Source of the DNA: Eutreptiella sp. 'Long Island Sound 2002'
Taxonomy: Eukaryota; Euglenozoa; Euglenophyceae; Eutreptiales; Eutreptiaceae
DNA length: 64,000 bases
Assembly (NCBI GenBank): GCA_964036045.1
Contig: OZ038382.1
Coordinates: 137,776,961-137,840,960 of the forward strand
Direction of reading: 5' to 3'
Shown here: positions 23,048 through 33,230 of the stretch, piece after piece
Layout: each line of letters opens with the position of its first letter
Position numbering within the stretch: the stretch's first letter is position 1
Notes under the pieces: generated by a model
The model's input: the letters and a program-made list of their open reading frames with translations, nothing else
Database searches by the model: none
Told to the model about the DNA's origin: nothing
Position numbers and translations under genes: made by a program

Positions 23048-25004
23048 GAAGACAGTGGCCGCAGCATCTGGAGTTTTCCGCGATGTCTGCTCGAGGAACC
23101 GCCGTACCACACGGCAGAAGAACTGTGGGAAGGACTAAAACAGGGGGACGAGGGCGCGCGATTGTTGTTTGTGTTTTTTCTGCGTCTGCACAAAAATGAA
23201 CGGACGCGTTGCAGCGTTGAAAAGGCGATTGCGGCAGAAGGCAAGAGATGGGTTGGTGTTTTGATAGAGGAGGCCTGGCGCCTTTTTTTGCTGATGCGCC
23301 ACCGCGCAGTTCCATACCAGGGAAAAACAAAGTCAGTTGTTGCGGTAGAGGGAAGTAGGGCGCAGCGTCGCATTTTAGCAAGGTCAGGTCTGGCGCGATA
23401 CAGCGCACCTTCGCTGAAGGAGAAGGCCGCAGTCAGGTTACAGACTACATGGAACAAAATACACCAACAGTGGGTTGTGTTGTTGATGGACAACTGGTAC
23501 AACAAACAATTTACCACAAATCCTGACAAGAACAACAAAAGCCTCAACGCAACAGCGTTGTCTGTGTTTCTACTGAAGGATGCACCGCGCTACTGGCATG
23601 GTCATCCTAGCCTGGAAGAGCTTGAACGGCGTGTTTCTGTTGTTGCACGCATGCTGGGAAACACCGAGGGAACGTTTGCACGTATCCTGCGCGATCTAGG
23701 ATTTGCAAGCATGCGACCTGTTGTGCGAAACATTAGGGCAGCGCTTGACATTATTCGCCCTGTGCCTACCAAGAGACCACATTGGCGACCCCTTTGTCTA
23801 GGCAAAGAGAGGGGAAGCGGCAACGTATCGCTTCTTAACCTACTGCAATTCACTAGGGACTTGGCGCAGCACACCCGACCAGTTGTCCCTGTTTTATGTG
23901 ATGAGAACATCCATTACCGCATTTGTAAGATGATGTACGGTGAAAAAAAAAAGGGCTGGAACGTCCGGCTTTTTTTGCGTTCACAAGCTATATTATATGG
24001 TTTCTCGCGAGCGTACAAATTTTGCGTTACACAAACATTTCGCTCATTTTGGCCGATTGTGAGTTTTTTACGTAAAGGTCTGTTGCGCAGCGGTGACACA
24101 GTCCCCTGTTTTCCCAAGCTGATCACAATGGAGATAACTGTTGGTGCACTGCTGTTGGGTATGGGCCCCCAAATACGGCGCCTTAACCGAAAATGTCATT
24201 CCCTTGAGCTGGCACGTCCTGCAAATCGGCAAAGTCGCCTCCGTTACGCTGTGTGTAAGACCATGCAGGTTCTGTTAACACAATACTGTCCCATGTTACT
24301 ATACCTAGGACACCTCGTTAGGCAGTGCAATTGGGCTTGGGAGACGGCCAACACGGGTGTTTTTGCTTCTGAGGGGGTTGCAGATTGTTATGTGTCTATT
24401 AGACCGTCTGAACATGGGGGACACACTTTTAAAATACGAACGCACTGTTGCAACTGCGCTATTGTGCCACACTGCATGGCACACAGCCATGCCTGGACAG
24501 GCTTTTGCCGAGGATTTTTGTGAAAGTCTGCTTTCCAGCCTTGTGACAAAGAGGTGCCAAAACAGAGGTGCAGTAACCATTGAAGATGTTGACGATATGT
24601 ATCATCTCATCACTATCTGCAAAGAAGGTCACAGGGTGAATGTCTGCAAAATCCCCAATTCCTTTGTCAATTCCGTGCGTCAGCAGTAAACTGCTTACTT
24701 GAACGCAGAGCGTGTATATGTGCCTTTGGTTATGTGGTGTGCTGAGCCTACTTGTACAATTCAGGCGCATTGGCCGCGCAGGGGTGTACCTAACTTTCCA
24801 CCGTCTCTTCTGATTCCAAAGGGTTCTAACCACTACAAACAAGTCCTTGTGTCTGTGTTGTTGGTGCTAACGCAGCAGGGGCCGCTTAAGGCTGATTTCA
24901 AGGTAAAACGGTCGGAGCTGATCCCCCACCGCAGTGTGTTGGAGGAACAGAGAGAGGCCAACACGCTGCGAAACGTTCGAGAAAGATTGGAGAACATGCA
25001 TTGA
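23048..25004 (+). pseudogene. TE-1 gene A, candidate transposase
   Basis: The frame opens after TGA 23045-23047; the first ATG is well inside, so the true start is probably in an upstream exon. A 46-bp GT-AG intron at 24357-24402 is predicted because it restores phase into the downstream frame, which ends at TGA 25002-25004. An in-frame TAA (24687-24689) breaks the product. Possible acidic catalytic residues are MDNWY (23484-23499), CDENIHYR (23897-23920) and TMEITVG (24126-24140), in a D-D-E order and flanked by conserved-looking Trp/Tyr/Phe segments. I do not recognise the family. The transposase role is inferred from order, element context and these motifs. No RT, helicase or tyrosine recombinase signature is seen. 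Confidence 0.6.
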
Positions 25005-25087
25005 TGCGCGAGGCCTCGCGCAAACAGCATGAAAAAACAGGTTAGTACACCCCCTATCTTGCGCGAGGCCTCGCGCAAGGTTAACAG
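25005..25087 (+). repeat. TE-1 palindromes after gene A, and candidate intron
   Basis: Perfect palindromes lie at 25005-25022, directly after the gene A stop, and at 25058-25079. The second sits within a segment with a strong donor (CAG|GTTAGT at 25041) and an acceptor (AACAG at 25087). This could be a 47-bp intron, or the start of a longer leader intron of gene B into which TE-2 jumped. Confidence 0.7.
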
Positions 25088-25089
25088 TC

Positions 25090-25130
25090 CCCATGAGACC
25101 CACCACTGGGGGTATTTTCTTCGAACGAAA
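25090..25130 (+). repeat. TE-2 left terminal inverted repeat
   Basis: Matches the reverse complement of 29775-29818 over about 40 bp, with small length differences in the G-run (CCACTGGGGG against a longer G-run). Confidence 0.85.
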
Positions 25131-25372
25131 CCTTCGAACGAAGATTATTTCTTCGAACGAAGAAAAGTTTTGAACTGTTCGAACGCCTTTGTTGTGGCCG
25201 TTTTGCTGCAAACATTGCGATAAAATGCTCAACACAGGTATTTTTGAGGGTTTGGTTCTTTAGATTCAGCCTGCAACCACCTGAATGCCCTGAAAATGTG
25301 TTTTCGAAATGTGGTGGACTTTTCTTCGAACGAACCTTCGAATGTTCGAACAAAGATATTTTTCGAAGAAAA
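25119..25372. repeat. TE-2 TTCGAA clusters, left end and 3' of gene 2
   Basis: CTTCGAACGAAG-type units occur at about 25119-25170 (subterminal) and 25322-25372 (downstream of the gene 2 stop). Units occur in both orientations (CTTCGAACGAAG and CTTCGTTCGAAG), so the transcript could fold into long hairpins. The spacer between the clusters (25180-25320) shows no gene. Confidence 0.85.
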
Positions 25373-25462
25373 AGACGCGGCGTTTACAAATGCACATACA
25401 GGCAACAACAGAACCGCAGAACCACCAATGTCCCTGTCCAATGTAGCTCTCTGAGTCCTGGC

Positions 25463-27685
25463 TCATGACTCACTGCCTGACACTAGTACTGCAACCTCGT
25501 CTTTCTTTTCCGTATCCTCTTTGTCTCCCTCTCCGGCATCTTCTTCTTCTTGCTTTCCACCACTCTTCGTTGGCGTCTTCTTCTTCTTCTTTGGCCTCTT
25601 TGCCTTCACTTTCTTCTTCCTGGCACTTGGAGCTGGCACGCCACCGGTTGCCGACGCCACTGCCGCCGCGTTTTTGCACTCCTCCTCTGTTGCGTAGCTT
25701 CGGGCCGCAACACAATACTCCCCCACAGAATGCCACATGGCAGAGTTGTAGTCTGCAGGGACCCAAAAGATTGTACCGGCACGGCCCAGTTTGGTCTTCT
25801 GCTGCAGGATGTCTCTGGGTATCTCCGTTCGCCAGGGGCGCCACTTCGAAATCGGCACTCCTCTCCACGCTCCCCACTGGTCCTCTTGTTGGAGGGGAAG
25901 CCATGCCCACGGCAGTGCCCCTCGGTCTGGAATCTGTGTCTCCTGGGTTTCGTCTTCATCGTCATCATCTCGGGCAGGCGGCTCCTCCTCCTCATCTCCG
26001 GAAGGCGGCTCCTCCTCCTCATCTTCTTCAGTCTCTTCGAACTCCTCACTCTCCGAACTCTCACCCGGCAGCAGCCTTGCCTTTTTCTTCGGAGGTTCCT
26101 TAGCCGCTGGCTTCGCTCGTGGTCTCTTCTTCGGCTTCTTTGTCTTCTTGTAAGACGAGAGAATCTCGGCAAGGTTCTTTGCCCGTCGTCTGGACACAAC
26201 GGGTTGTGGATCTTTGCCCCGCACACCAGCTCTGGTCGTCGACGCTTTTTTTTCGGTTGCCTCAGGGGAATGCAACGTGGAACCACCCTGGCTCAGGTTG
26301 ACCCACGTTGGCATCGACTTCACCTTTCTGCGACCTTCTTCATGGTTTTGGAGTGCTCCGAGGACCGTCAGTGCTCTCGCAGGCTTCGTTAGGAGGTCGT
26401 TGAGCAGGCTGCCCGCAGTCACGGTCGTCTCAATTCCACGACTTGGTAGCTGAAGCTTCCACCTGACGCCAACGGCGCTGGTTTGCGTTGCTGCAACCTG
26501 TGGGCAGTGGAGCGGTAAAAGACTTCGAATACAATCTTCGTTCGAAGATTCGAATGTTCGAACGAACGTTTTTTTCTTCGAACGAAGAATGTTTTTCGAA
26601 GAATAACGTAGAGGACGCATGCATGGTCAAAAGCGCTCAGCTACAAGGTAAATGCGGTACCTCCCATGCTGCACTCCTGCTGCGACTGCTGCCTGGAGCA
26701 CCGTCTGCCACTTCGCCGGTGTTGTGCTTTGCAATTGTTGTACTCCCCCGGCTTGCTGCGCTCCTTCGTCCGTCTGGGCTGCCTCACCACCACCCCGCGC
26801 CTGAGCGGTGACCTTGACGCCTTTCAAGCGGCCCGTTGATGTACATTTGCCCCACCCTGGGGGCTCTGAGGAGGGGAATCTGAGCATCACGGTACGGTCT
26901 TCACGCCAGCTCTCCACTGCGCCGTAGGCGTGCCAAACAAGCGCAAGCATACGTATTATCGGGGTTGGGGTGCCTTTTTTGTTCGGGACTGCGAAGGGGA
27001 AGGCGCGGGCGACCAGTGCACAAGGCAAGTCCCTCTCCACAGCCACATCTTTGCAATCGGCTGATAAACACTTTCCGAAACAGCGCCCATAGGTTGACAG
27101 TGGCGTAAGCCAAGCGTACTTCGGGTCCCCGAAAATGGGCGTATGCGGATTGGGTACGGATTTCCCTAGAATGAGGTCAAGGTAGGGGCGGGTGACTCCG
27201 GATTCAACGATTACCTGGCGGCAAGTGTCGAACTCGGCGCTGACATCGAACACTTCGTTCACCACCACGTAATCCGGATCATATTCTTCTGAATCCTGGG
27301 ATCCAAAATCTAGCGGGTCATCCAAACGGCGAGAAGGGGATGGTGACGGCTCCAAATCCGCTGAACGCTGCGGCGCTGGGTGCTGAGCCAGTTGTGTACT
27401 ACTCTGGGAAGGTGTTCCTGGCGCTGATCGTGACGCTGGGGCAGAAGTTGGGTGCGCCTGAAGCAACTCCTGAGCACAGCGCGAAAGATTCGAAACATAT
27501 CTTCGAACGAAGATTCGAATATTCGAACGAAGAAAAATCTTCGAACGAGAGTTCGTTCGAGGATTCGAAGATTCGAACGAAGACTAAATTCGAAGGACTA
27601 CAACGCATGCCTGCAGGGCTTGGAGAATAACACATACCGCCACCAGTCTTGCGACATCGGCCTTGTCTTCCTTTGTCAGCACCAT
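25463..27685 (-). CDS. TE-2 gene 2, nuclear-type acidic/basic protein, three exons
   Basis: Predicted exons are 27685-27638, 27469-26645 and 26497-25463, giving 635 residues with no stop. The ATG at 27683-27685 lies inside the last codons of the transposase gene. Exon 1 (16 codons, MVLTKEDKADVARLVA) splices in phase to ELLQAHPTSAP; exon 2 splices in phase after RIYL to VAATQTS. The N-terminal half holds a globular Cys-containing segment (GRCFGKCLSADCKD). The C-terminal half alternates Lys/Arg-rich (KKTKKPKKRPRAKP) and Glu/Asp-rich blocks and has a WHSVGEYCVAARSY motif. This could be a DNA- or chromatin-binding accessory protein. No family recognised. Both introns are filled by TTCGAA hairpins. 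Confidence 0.75.
26498..26644 (-). repeat. TE-2 gene 2 intron 2 with TTCGAA hairpin array
   Basis: This is a 147-bp GT-AG intron (donor GTAGCTGAG at 26644, acceptor CCCACAG ending at 26498). TTCGAA units at about 26520-26606 occupy most of it. Confidence 0.85.
27470..27637 (-). repeat. TE-2 gene 2 intron 1 with TTCGAA hairpin array
   Basis: This is a 168-bp intron (donor GCG|GTATGTG at 27637, acceptor GTGCTCAG ending at 27470). About 100 bp of alternating CTTCGAACGAAG and CTTCGTTCGAAG units lie at 27486-27590. Splicing fuses two in-phase exons into a continuous amphipathic helix. Confidence 0.85.
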
Positions 27686-29485
27686 TGAGCGGCATCGTCT
27701 ATTAAGGATTCGAACAATGCAGCGTTTGGGCAAGAGACCGGGCGCGTTGTACCGTGAGCTACAATATGGGAGTGCGTGTACAAGAAGGCATGCTCCATGG
27801 TTTGTAGTAGAGCAGAGAGCTGGTAGTCATCTGTGGTGCTGCCCCCTCTGTTTGTGAACCGCAAGTAGAAATCCTTTAGCTTGGCATTCGTGGTTTCAGC
27901 CAAGTCCTGGCAGTACATCCCAAGCCCGTAAGGTGCTATCGCCTCTAGGATTCTGGGCACATCGAACTGCAAGATTATCAGATAATGAGAACGGGTATCA
28001 GGCAAACAGTGTGCGCGAAATTCCCAGGCCGCCTGCCGACAGTCCGCTGGGAGGTCAATGTCGATGCGCTGATAGGTGCGATAGAGCCGTTGCATCACGT
28101 CCCGCAACCGCATGACAGCCTGGTTACCCAAGTGCTCGTCGGTCAACCCCAAAACATGAGCAATACCATCCCATATAAAAAACAAACGCTTGGTTTCTTG
28201 TCCATCAGGTCTACAAGTTCCACCTAGCTGCCAACCACACAGAGCAATCTTCAGCATGTTATTGATAGCGTTGCGTGCTTCCCTGCTGGCGGACAAGCAT
28301 AGCCTTTCCAAGTATTCCCCAAGCAAAGCACCAATTCGCATAAGCATATGAAGAACACAAATAATGGCATGGTGTCGTGGCACTTGAAGCAAAGGTTTTG
28401 AAGCGCAGCCACGAGCTCCCTTGCAGATAGGGGTCTTGCCAAGTCGGGACGCATCACCCGTGCGCGTTCTGCGCCGGTGACAGCCCAGGTAACGCCTCTT
28501 GAGAGGGTTCCAAAGGCCCAAGTTGTGAACTGACGGTATATACCAATGCTCAGTAAGTCCCAAAAACTTCTTCAAAAACGGTAAATCCCCGCCCAGCATA
28601 ACACTTGCCGCACAGCGTGCGCCCTTCACGATGACGGATCGCGTAGTTATGATCCGCTGCAGGACCTAGTAGCGTACAAAGCGCAATCAAAATTTTGTTC
28701 GAAAAACATGTTCGTTCGAAGGAAAAGCTTCGTTCGAACGTTCGAAGGTTCGAACGAAGGCAATATTCGAAGAAATAACACACCCTCAGATTCTTTTTCC
28801 AGACCCGGCGCAAATCCTTCAGATTGGAGTCACCACAGTATGCCAGCTCTAAAACCCAAATGTGTGCTGCATTGCGGGCTAGATGCTCATGATTTCGGAT
28901 GCGAATGGTAAGCTGAGTCCAGCTTACACCCGCTACAGGATAACCATCGCCACTCACAATGAAAACCAAACCATCTTTGCTGGGCTGTAGAGTTTCATAG
29001 AGGCAAGGCTGTGTGAAAACGTAGTTAATCCAGTGATCAAACGGCCAGGAGACATTTCGGATGCCAGTTTTCTTGTCGATGTGGCCAACAAGGTGCAGGG
29101 GCTCCTTCATCCTTTTCCAAGCCAAGTTGACTCTCCGGCGGCCTGGCATTGGTTTCCCAAACCTTAGGCCAGTCTGTTTGTACCATACGTCCGCACGCTT
29201 GGAAATAAAGCGTGATAGAACCCGAAGGCGGCGTCTAGGGATTCCCAAATCGAGAAGCAAAGCGACTGCTTCTTCAGGCGAGCATTGAGCATCGCTGTGC
29301 CACCGTAGAAGTTGATTCAATCTCTGCTTGTCAGCGCCTGGGTTGACTCGTGTGTAGATTGAGTGTAAAAGCTGGCGTCCCAGGCCGGAGGAGGTGAAAA
29401 ATTGCACAAGCGCGTCCTCAACGTCCTGGCTATAAGCATTCGTCGTGCCAACCGCGTTTTTGAGCGTAATTCCAAGTTGCACCAT
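27676..29485 (-). CDS. TE-2 transposase-like protein, two exons
   Basis: Exons 29485-28784 and 28656-27676 splice across a 127-bp GT-AG intron into 560 codons without a stop. The ATG at 29483-29485 is a real start. Candidate catalytic acids in order are IVSGDGYPVAG (28937-28960), GGDLPFLKKFLGL (28557-28595) and QDLAETTNAKL (27875-27910). They are separated by a Cys/His segment (CVLHMLMR) that could be an insertion domain. The D-D-E order inside a terminal-inverted-repeat element supports a DDE transposase. The superfamily is not recognised. The stop codon overlaps the start of gene 2. Confidence 0.72.
28657..28783 (-). repeat. TE-2 transposase intron with TTCGAA hairpin array
   Basis: This is a 127-bp intron (donor AGG|GTGTGTTA, acceptor CCTGCAG). 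TTCGAA units at 28697-28771 face each other in inverted order. Removal joins NLR to RIITTRSV in phase, running into the GGDLPF block. Confidence 0.88.
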
Positions 29486-29726
29486 TGGTCAAACAGTGAC
29501 ACCCTTAAAAATACAACAAATCAGTTGAAAAAACAAAAAAAACCCTTCTTTCTGGCACAAATCTGCGTCTCTCTGGCACAAATCTGCGTTTTTCTGGCAC
29601 AAGTCTGCGGCAATCGCCTGTCAATCTGGTGCGCGCGCTGCTGTTGCTGCGCTTTTGCGGCAATTCTCCCCAGCAGCTTGGATTCAATTGGATTTAATTG
29701 AATTGCGATTAAAGCAAATACAGTCT
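29486..29726 (-). other. TE-2 promoter-side region
   Basis: Upstream of the transposase start. It contains three near-identical CTGGCACAAATCTGCG units (about 29550-29605, 18-bp spacing region). These could be binding sites or a short tandem repeat. No ORF. Confidence 0.4.
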
Positions 29727-29818
29727 TCGAATTCGAATCTTCGTTCGAAGATTCGAATCTTCGTTCGAAGACTGAAGTTCGTTCGAAGAAAATACCCCCC
29801 CCAGTGGGTCTCATGGGC
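29727..29818 (-). repeat. TE-2 right terminal inverted repeat and TTCGAA cluster
   Basis: The terminal repeat occupies about 29775-29818. TTCGAATCTTCGTTCGAAG units extend inward to 29727, mirroring the left end. Confidence 0.85.
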
Positions 29819-30298
29819 AAAAACAGTGCCGAGCCCCTTCAGTATTGCATTCTCAACCATACTGTACTCGTATTCGCTAAAAGCGCCTCACATATGCATT
29901 ATCGACGACGATTTTAACCCTTTTCAATGTTATGTTTCTTCAATACAGGCTTTCTCCTTATCGCAGAATGCGAGGCCCCGCCAAAAAAACAGCCGGGGAA
30001 CGAGAAGATACCGACTATGACCCTGGGACCTCAGGATCGGAGGCTGGAACACCAAAGAAGGGGCGTAAGAAGAAGGAAACACCAGATCCTCGCTTAACCT
30101 TGGGTACTGACATCGAGGACCACCTGAAGCCGGATGAGAGGCAGGTGGAGGTTGAGCTGGACAACGTGAGAATCGACCAGGAGAAGACAAAGGGGCAGAT
30201 TAGACGGAAAGATACGAAGTTACTGCAGAAGCGTATTGAGTCACTCGAAGCAGCACCGCCAACAGGCCCATTACACGTCGTTCTCTGGGAAGATAATA

Positions 30299-30371
30299 GT
30301 ATGTTGCCAACTGACTTTTCGCTCTTCTCGTTGCGCGAGCCCTCGCGCATAGACGTGTCTCATATTTGCAG
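30299..30371 (+). repeat. Gene B intron 1 with palindrome
   Basis: 73-bp intron (GTATGTTG...TTTGCAG). Its centre is TGCGCGAGCCCTCGCGCA at 30332-30349, a copy with a mismatched middle. Confidence 0.9.
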
Positions 30372-30733
30372 ATGGCGATTTTTGGTGTGTATCTGGACAG
30401 CACAGCGTGGAAGCGATTGCGGAGATTGGAGAGAAGCGACGCACAGCGGGTCTGGATCTGCAGCAGTGGCATACTATATGCATCGCCGATATTCTGAAGC
30501 CTACGACACCGTGGGCCTTCCGTGCAAAGGTGACGGGACAAGCACAAGGAAGCGCACAAGACGTTGAGCCAATTCCGCTGTATGAGGCAGCAGATAACCT
30601 CATTTGATGTGTTGAAGATCAGCGGCGGCGAGGCCTGGCTGACACGTACAGCAATCTCAAGATCGCCATTGTGGATGCTGTGCAGATGAGTGCCCTGGTT
30701 CCAACCGCTGAACTGAAGCAGCCTGGTCAATTC

Positions 30734-30804
30734 GTATGTTCATTAATCGTTGTTTCGTTGCTCTTCGTTGCGCGAGGCCTCGCGCATAACGTTGTCACTT
30801 TCAG
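30734..30804 (+). repeat. Gene B intron 2 with palindrome
   Basis: 71-bp intron (GTATGTTC...CTTTCAG). A perfect TGCGCGAGGCCTCGCGCA lies at 30769-30786. Confidence 0.9.
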
Positions 30805-31876
30805 GACAAAACGTATAAATTGTGGAAAGATTTTATGACGTTTGCCTACTATGCTGGTCCGGAAGCTGTGAAAGGTCTGCAGAAGTTCCACGACAAAGGG
30901 GAGAAAGTCACGAAGAACGCGCTGAAGAAACTGGACGGGATCCTGTTGCAGGAGTTCTACAACAAAGTGGCAGAAGTGATGCGGGAAGAAAAAACAACCC
31001 TTAAATCCTTGCAGAATTCCTTTGACGACATCATCCTTGACCAGTGGGTCTCAATGCATCTGGACCACCTGCACAACGGCCAGTACGTTCGACCTGACAA
31101 AGGTGTGTACCATCGACGCGACGTGGGTTCCGTTTCTGCATCCGTGCGCCGCACCTTCTCCATTTCTGTTCTTTAGCCAAAGACATGCGGACCCGCAAAG
31201 AGGTTGCCGCACTTGGAAGGCCTACCCTGAAGGTGACTCTTGGTACATGGGGCTATTGGCGGGAACCTGAAGGCAAAAGTGGCGGTCCATGGCCGGCATG
31301 GAAATCCATGATTCGCGCACCACTGTGGCAGGTGGCAGAGAAAGGCAAACCCGCCTCCCTGAAAATCCTCAACGTCCAAAAACTCCTGGGTCAAGAGCCT
31401 ACCAAGAGCCCTGTGGTCCCCCCACCTGCTGGCGTTACTGGTGAGTTCAAGACAGTGGAACAGCAGGATCCATTGCTGTCAAGTCAAACTATCACAGTTA
31501 AGGCGCCCGAATTGCAGCGTTGACCCACGATCCCCCGAGGCGGTTTTTTGAGATTGACAAGAACCTGATTGTCATCAACGGCAACATATTTGAACATCTT
31601 GCTCCTGAGATGATGTGCCCAGCCTGGCTGTAAGAAGAGATGGCGCGTGCCGATACCCTTATCTGCGGCTCTCAAACTGTTGTTGACAATATGTTCAACG
31701 TGCTGGAGACGGAAACAGATAGGCGTCTCAACGATGATTTCAACACGCCGCGCATGGCTAACATGTTGCCTGTTCCCATCTTCAGTTGGCCCGTCAAACC
31801 GAAGCCTGCAGGGGATCCTACAACGTTTGACGTTCGCTGGTTGCTGATTTCGTCACCGGATAGCTGGTCGAGAAAG

Positions 31877-31943
31877 GTATAATTCCCTCATTACGTCCGT
31901 TCTTTGCTCGAGGCCTCGCGCAATAACTTCTCCCTCACTGCAG
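31877..31943 (+). repeat. Gene B intron 5 with palindrome
   Basis: 67-bp intron (GTATAATT...ACTGCAG). TTGCTCGAGGCCTCGCGCAA lies at 31904-31923, one mismatch from perfect symmetry. Introns 31103-31176 and 31441-31517 lack the motif. Confidence 0.9.
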
Positions 31944-32779
31944 AGTCCGAATTATCTGACGTTTGGACCTACTCAAGTAGAGGAGATGGATCCTGTTGAA
32001 TTTGGCGGTCACCTTCCGATAACGACGGTTATGTGGTATTTCGACACTCACCTCTTTTACCTGGAGCAGCATAAGAGCTTCAAGCCTGCGTTTGTGTTCA
32101 TTGATCACGGGCCAGATCTGGTGTGCAAGATCGCGTCCATGGAGCCGGATTCTCGCATGTACCTTCTTGGTGTTACCTCCGACAATCTCTCCGATTGGGT
32201 CAACAGAGTGCAGACTCAGTTGAACCAAGTATTGACACAAGGGTCAAAACTGGACGCGTCTGGTGATTGGGACCAGCAGGCCAACTGGTCAAACTCTGGT
32301 ATTCCCCTTTGGGTTCGCGATGACAAGGTGGGTTCTGATGCGTTGTCGCTGAAGGAGGAAGAGACTGTTGAGAAAGGTCAAGCTGCAGAAGCACTGGCCC
32401 CTGCAAAGCGGAAGTCTACTGGTGGGGAACCAGCCCCCAAGAAGAAGAAGACTGCCTCAAAGCCTCAGGCAGCAAAGTCGGTTACCAGTGCAGAATCCAA
32501 CGAGAGCGATGGGGATGAAGACGAGGAGACCGAGGAAGAAGAGGAGGAGGAAGCGCAGGTCTCCGAGGACAAGGCAGCGAAGAAAGTGGCAGCGAAGCCG
32601 AGGTCTGAGGACACCGGGGCCCGAGCTCCATTCAAGCAGCCAGCCCGTCAGTCCCAACCAAGAAGCGAGCCCGCAAGGCCACCGCTTAAGGGTAAGACAT
32701 CCGTTGCTAAGGCATTGGGTTCTAAGATGCAAACTGTTCCGCAGAAAAAGTAATTTCTTCGCTTGTTCTGATATATTAT

Positions 32780-32906
32780 GCGCGAGGGCTCGCGCTATGC
32801 ATTCCTCTTCGACGACCTTCATGCTGTCACCTTGTGCGGCACATTTTTCTCTGTGATGCATTTTATTGCGCTGTTGTGTTGGTGTTTGCGCGAGGCCTCG
32901 CGCAAA
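32780..32906. repeat. TE-1 palindromes, 3' cluster
   Basis: GCGCGAGGGCTCGCGC at 32780-32795 and a 22-nt perfect copy at 32885-32906, downstream of the gene B stop. Confidence 0.9.
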
Positions 32907-33230
32907 GAAGGGGTACCAAAAAAAGCTCCTTGTCGTGCAGCTTGGAACAGGGTTTTCGAAAACTGCTTTTGCAAAAGATTGAAAGCTCATGGGTGTTTTT
33001 ATTGCAAAGCATAAATGGTATAGGAAACAAAAAGTCTTGATTTTCCCAAAAAAGAACTTCATTTTTCTGGAAATAAATCATTGTCCCGGGCAGTCGGTTT
33101 TGTTGAAAATAAAGGAAAATGGACCAGTTAATTGCTTTTCACGGGATTTTTGGTTCTTGTGTTTTACGTCCCCCCCAAAAGGACTTTCTTTTGGCAGTGC
33201 CGTAGAGAGGCAGTTTTGGGCACATTTTCA
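32907..33230 (+). other. TE-1 3' subterminal region
   Basis: AT-rich with A-runs. No gene seen; it probably includes the gene B polyadenylation region and subterminal sequence. Confidence 0.4.

Larger units (their letters stand above)
25090..29818 (-). mobile_element. TE-2: DNA transposon nested in TE-1
   Basis: It is bounded by about 40-bp inverted repeats beginning CCCATGAGACCCAC and reaching a TATTTTCTTCGAACGAA segment on both sides. It is 4729 bp. Two genes lie on the minus strand, opposite to TE-1, and overlap by 10 nt. Six TTCGAA-rich clusters are confined to this interval. I see no clear target-site duplication: left flank ...AACAGTC, right flank CAAAAACAG. Coding exons have no internal stops, so TE-2 looks much younger than TE-1. 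Confidence 0.85.
29968..32753 (+). pseudogene. TE-1 gene B, six exons, GQHS-motif protein with acidic/basic tail
   Basis: Predicted exons are 29968-30298, 30372-30733, 30805-31102, 31177-31440, 31518-31876 and 31944-32753. They sum to 2424 nt, 808 codons, in one phase at every junction. In-frame TGA (30605-30607) and TAA (31631-31633) make this copy defective. The N-terminus is Lys/Glu-rich. Exon 2 encodes FWCVSGQHSVEAIAEI, reminiscent of the GxHR/GqHR loop of ParB-like folds, followed by WHTICIADIL. The C-terminus is Lys-rich then a Glu/Asp run (DEDEETEEEEEEE). Three introns contain the TE-1 palindrome. A role as DNA-binding partner of the gene A product is inferred from context only. Confidence 0.75.

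Noticed and set aside
25463-26392. Plus-strand Leu/Ser-rich ORFs opposite TE-2 gene 2
   Set aside because: Antisense of the Glu/Lys-rich exons; the spliced minus-strand frame explains the sequence.
22325-32906. Palindromic GCGCGAGGCCTCGCGC repeats as a CRISPR array
   Set aside because: Spacing is irregular (tens of bases to kilobases), no uniform spacers, no cas genes, and the context is a eukaryotic transposon with introns.
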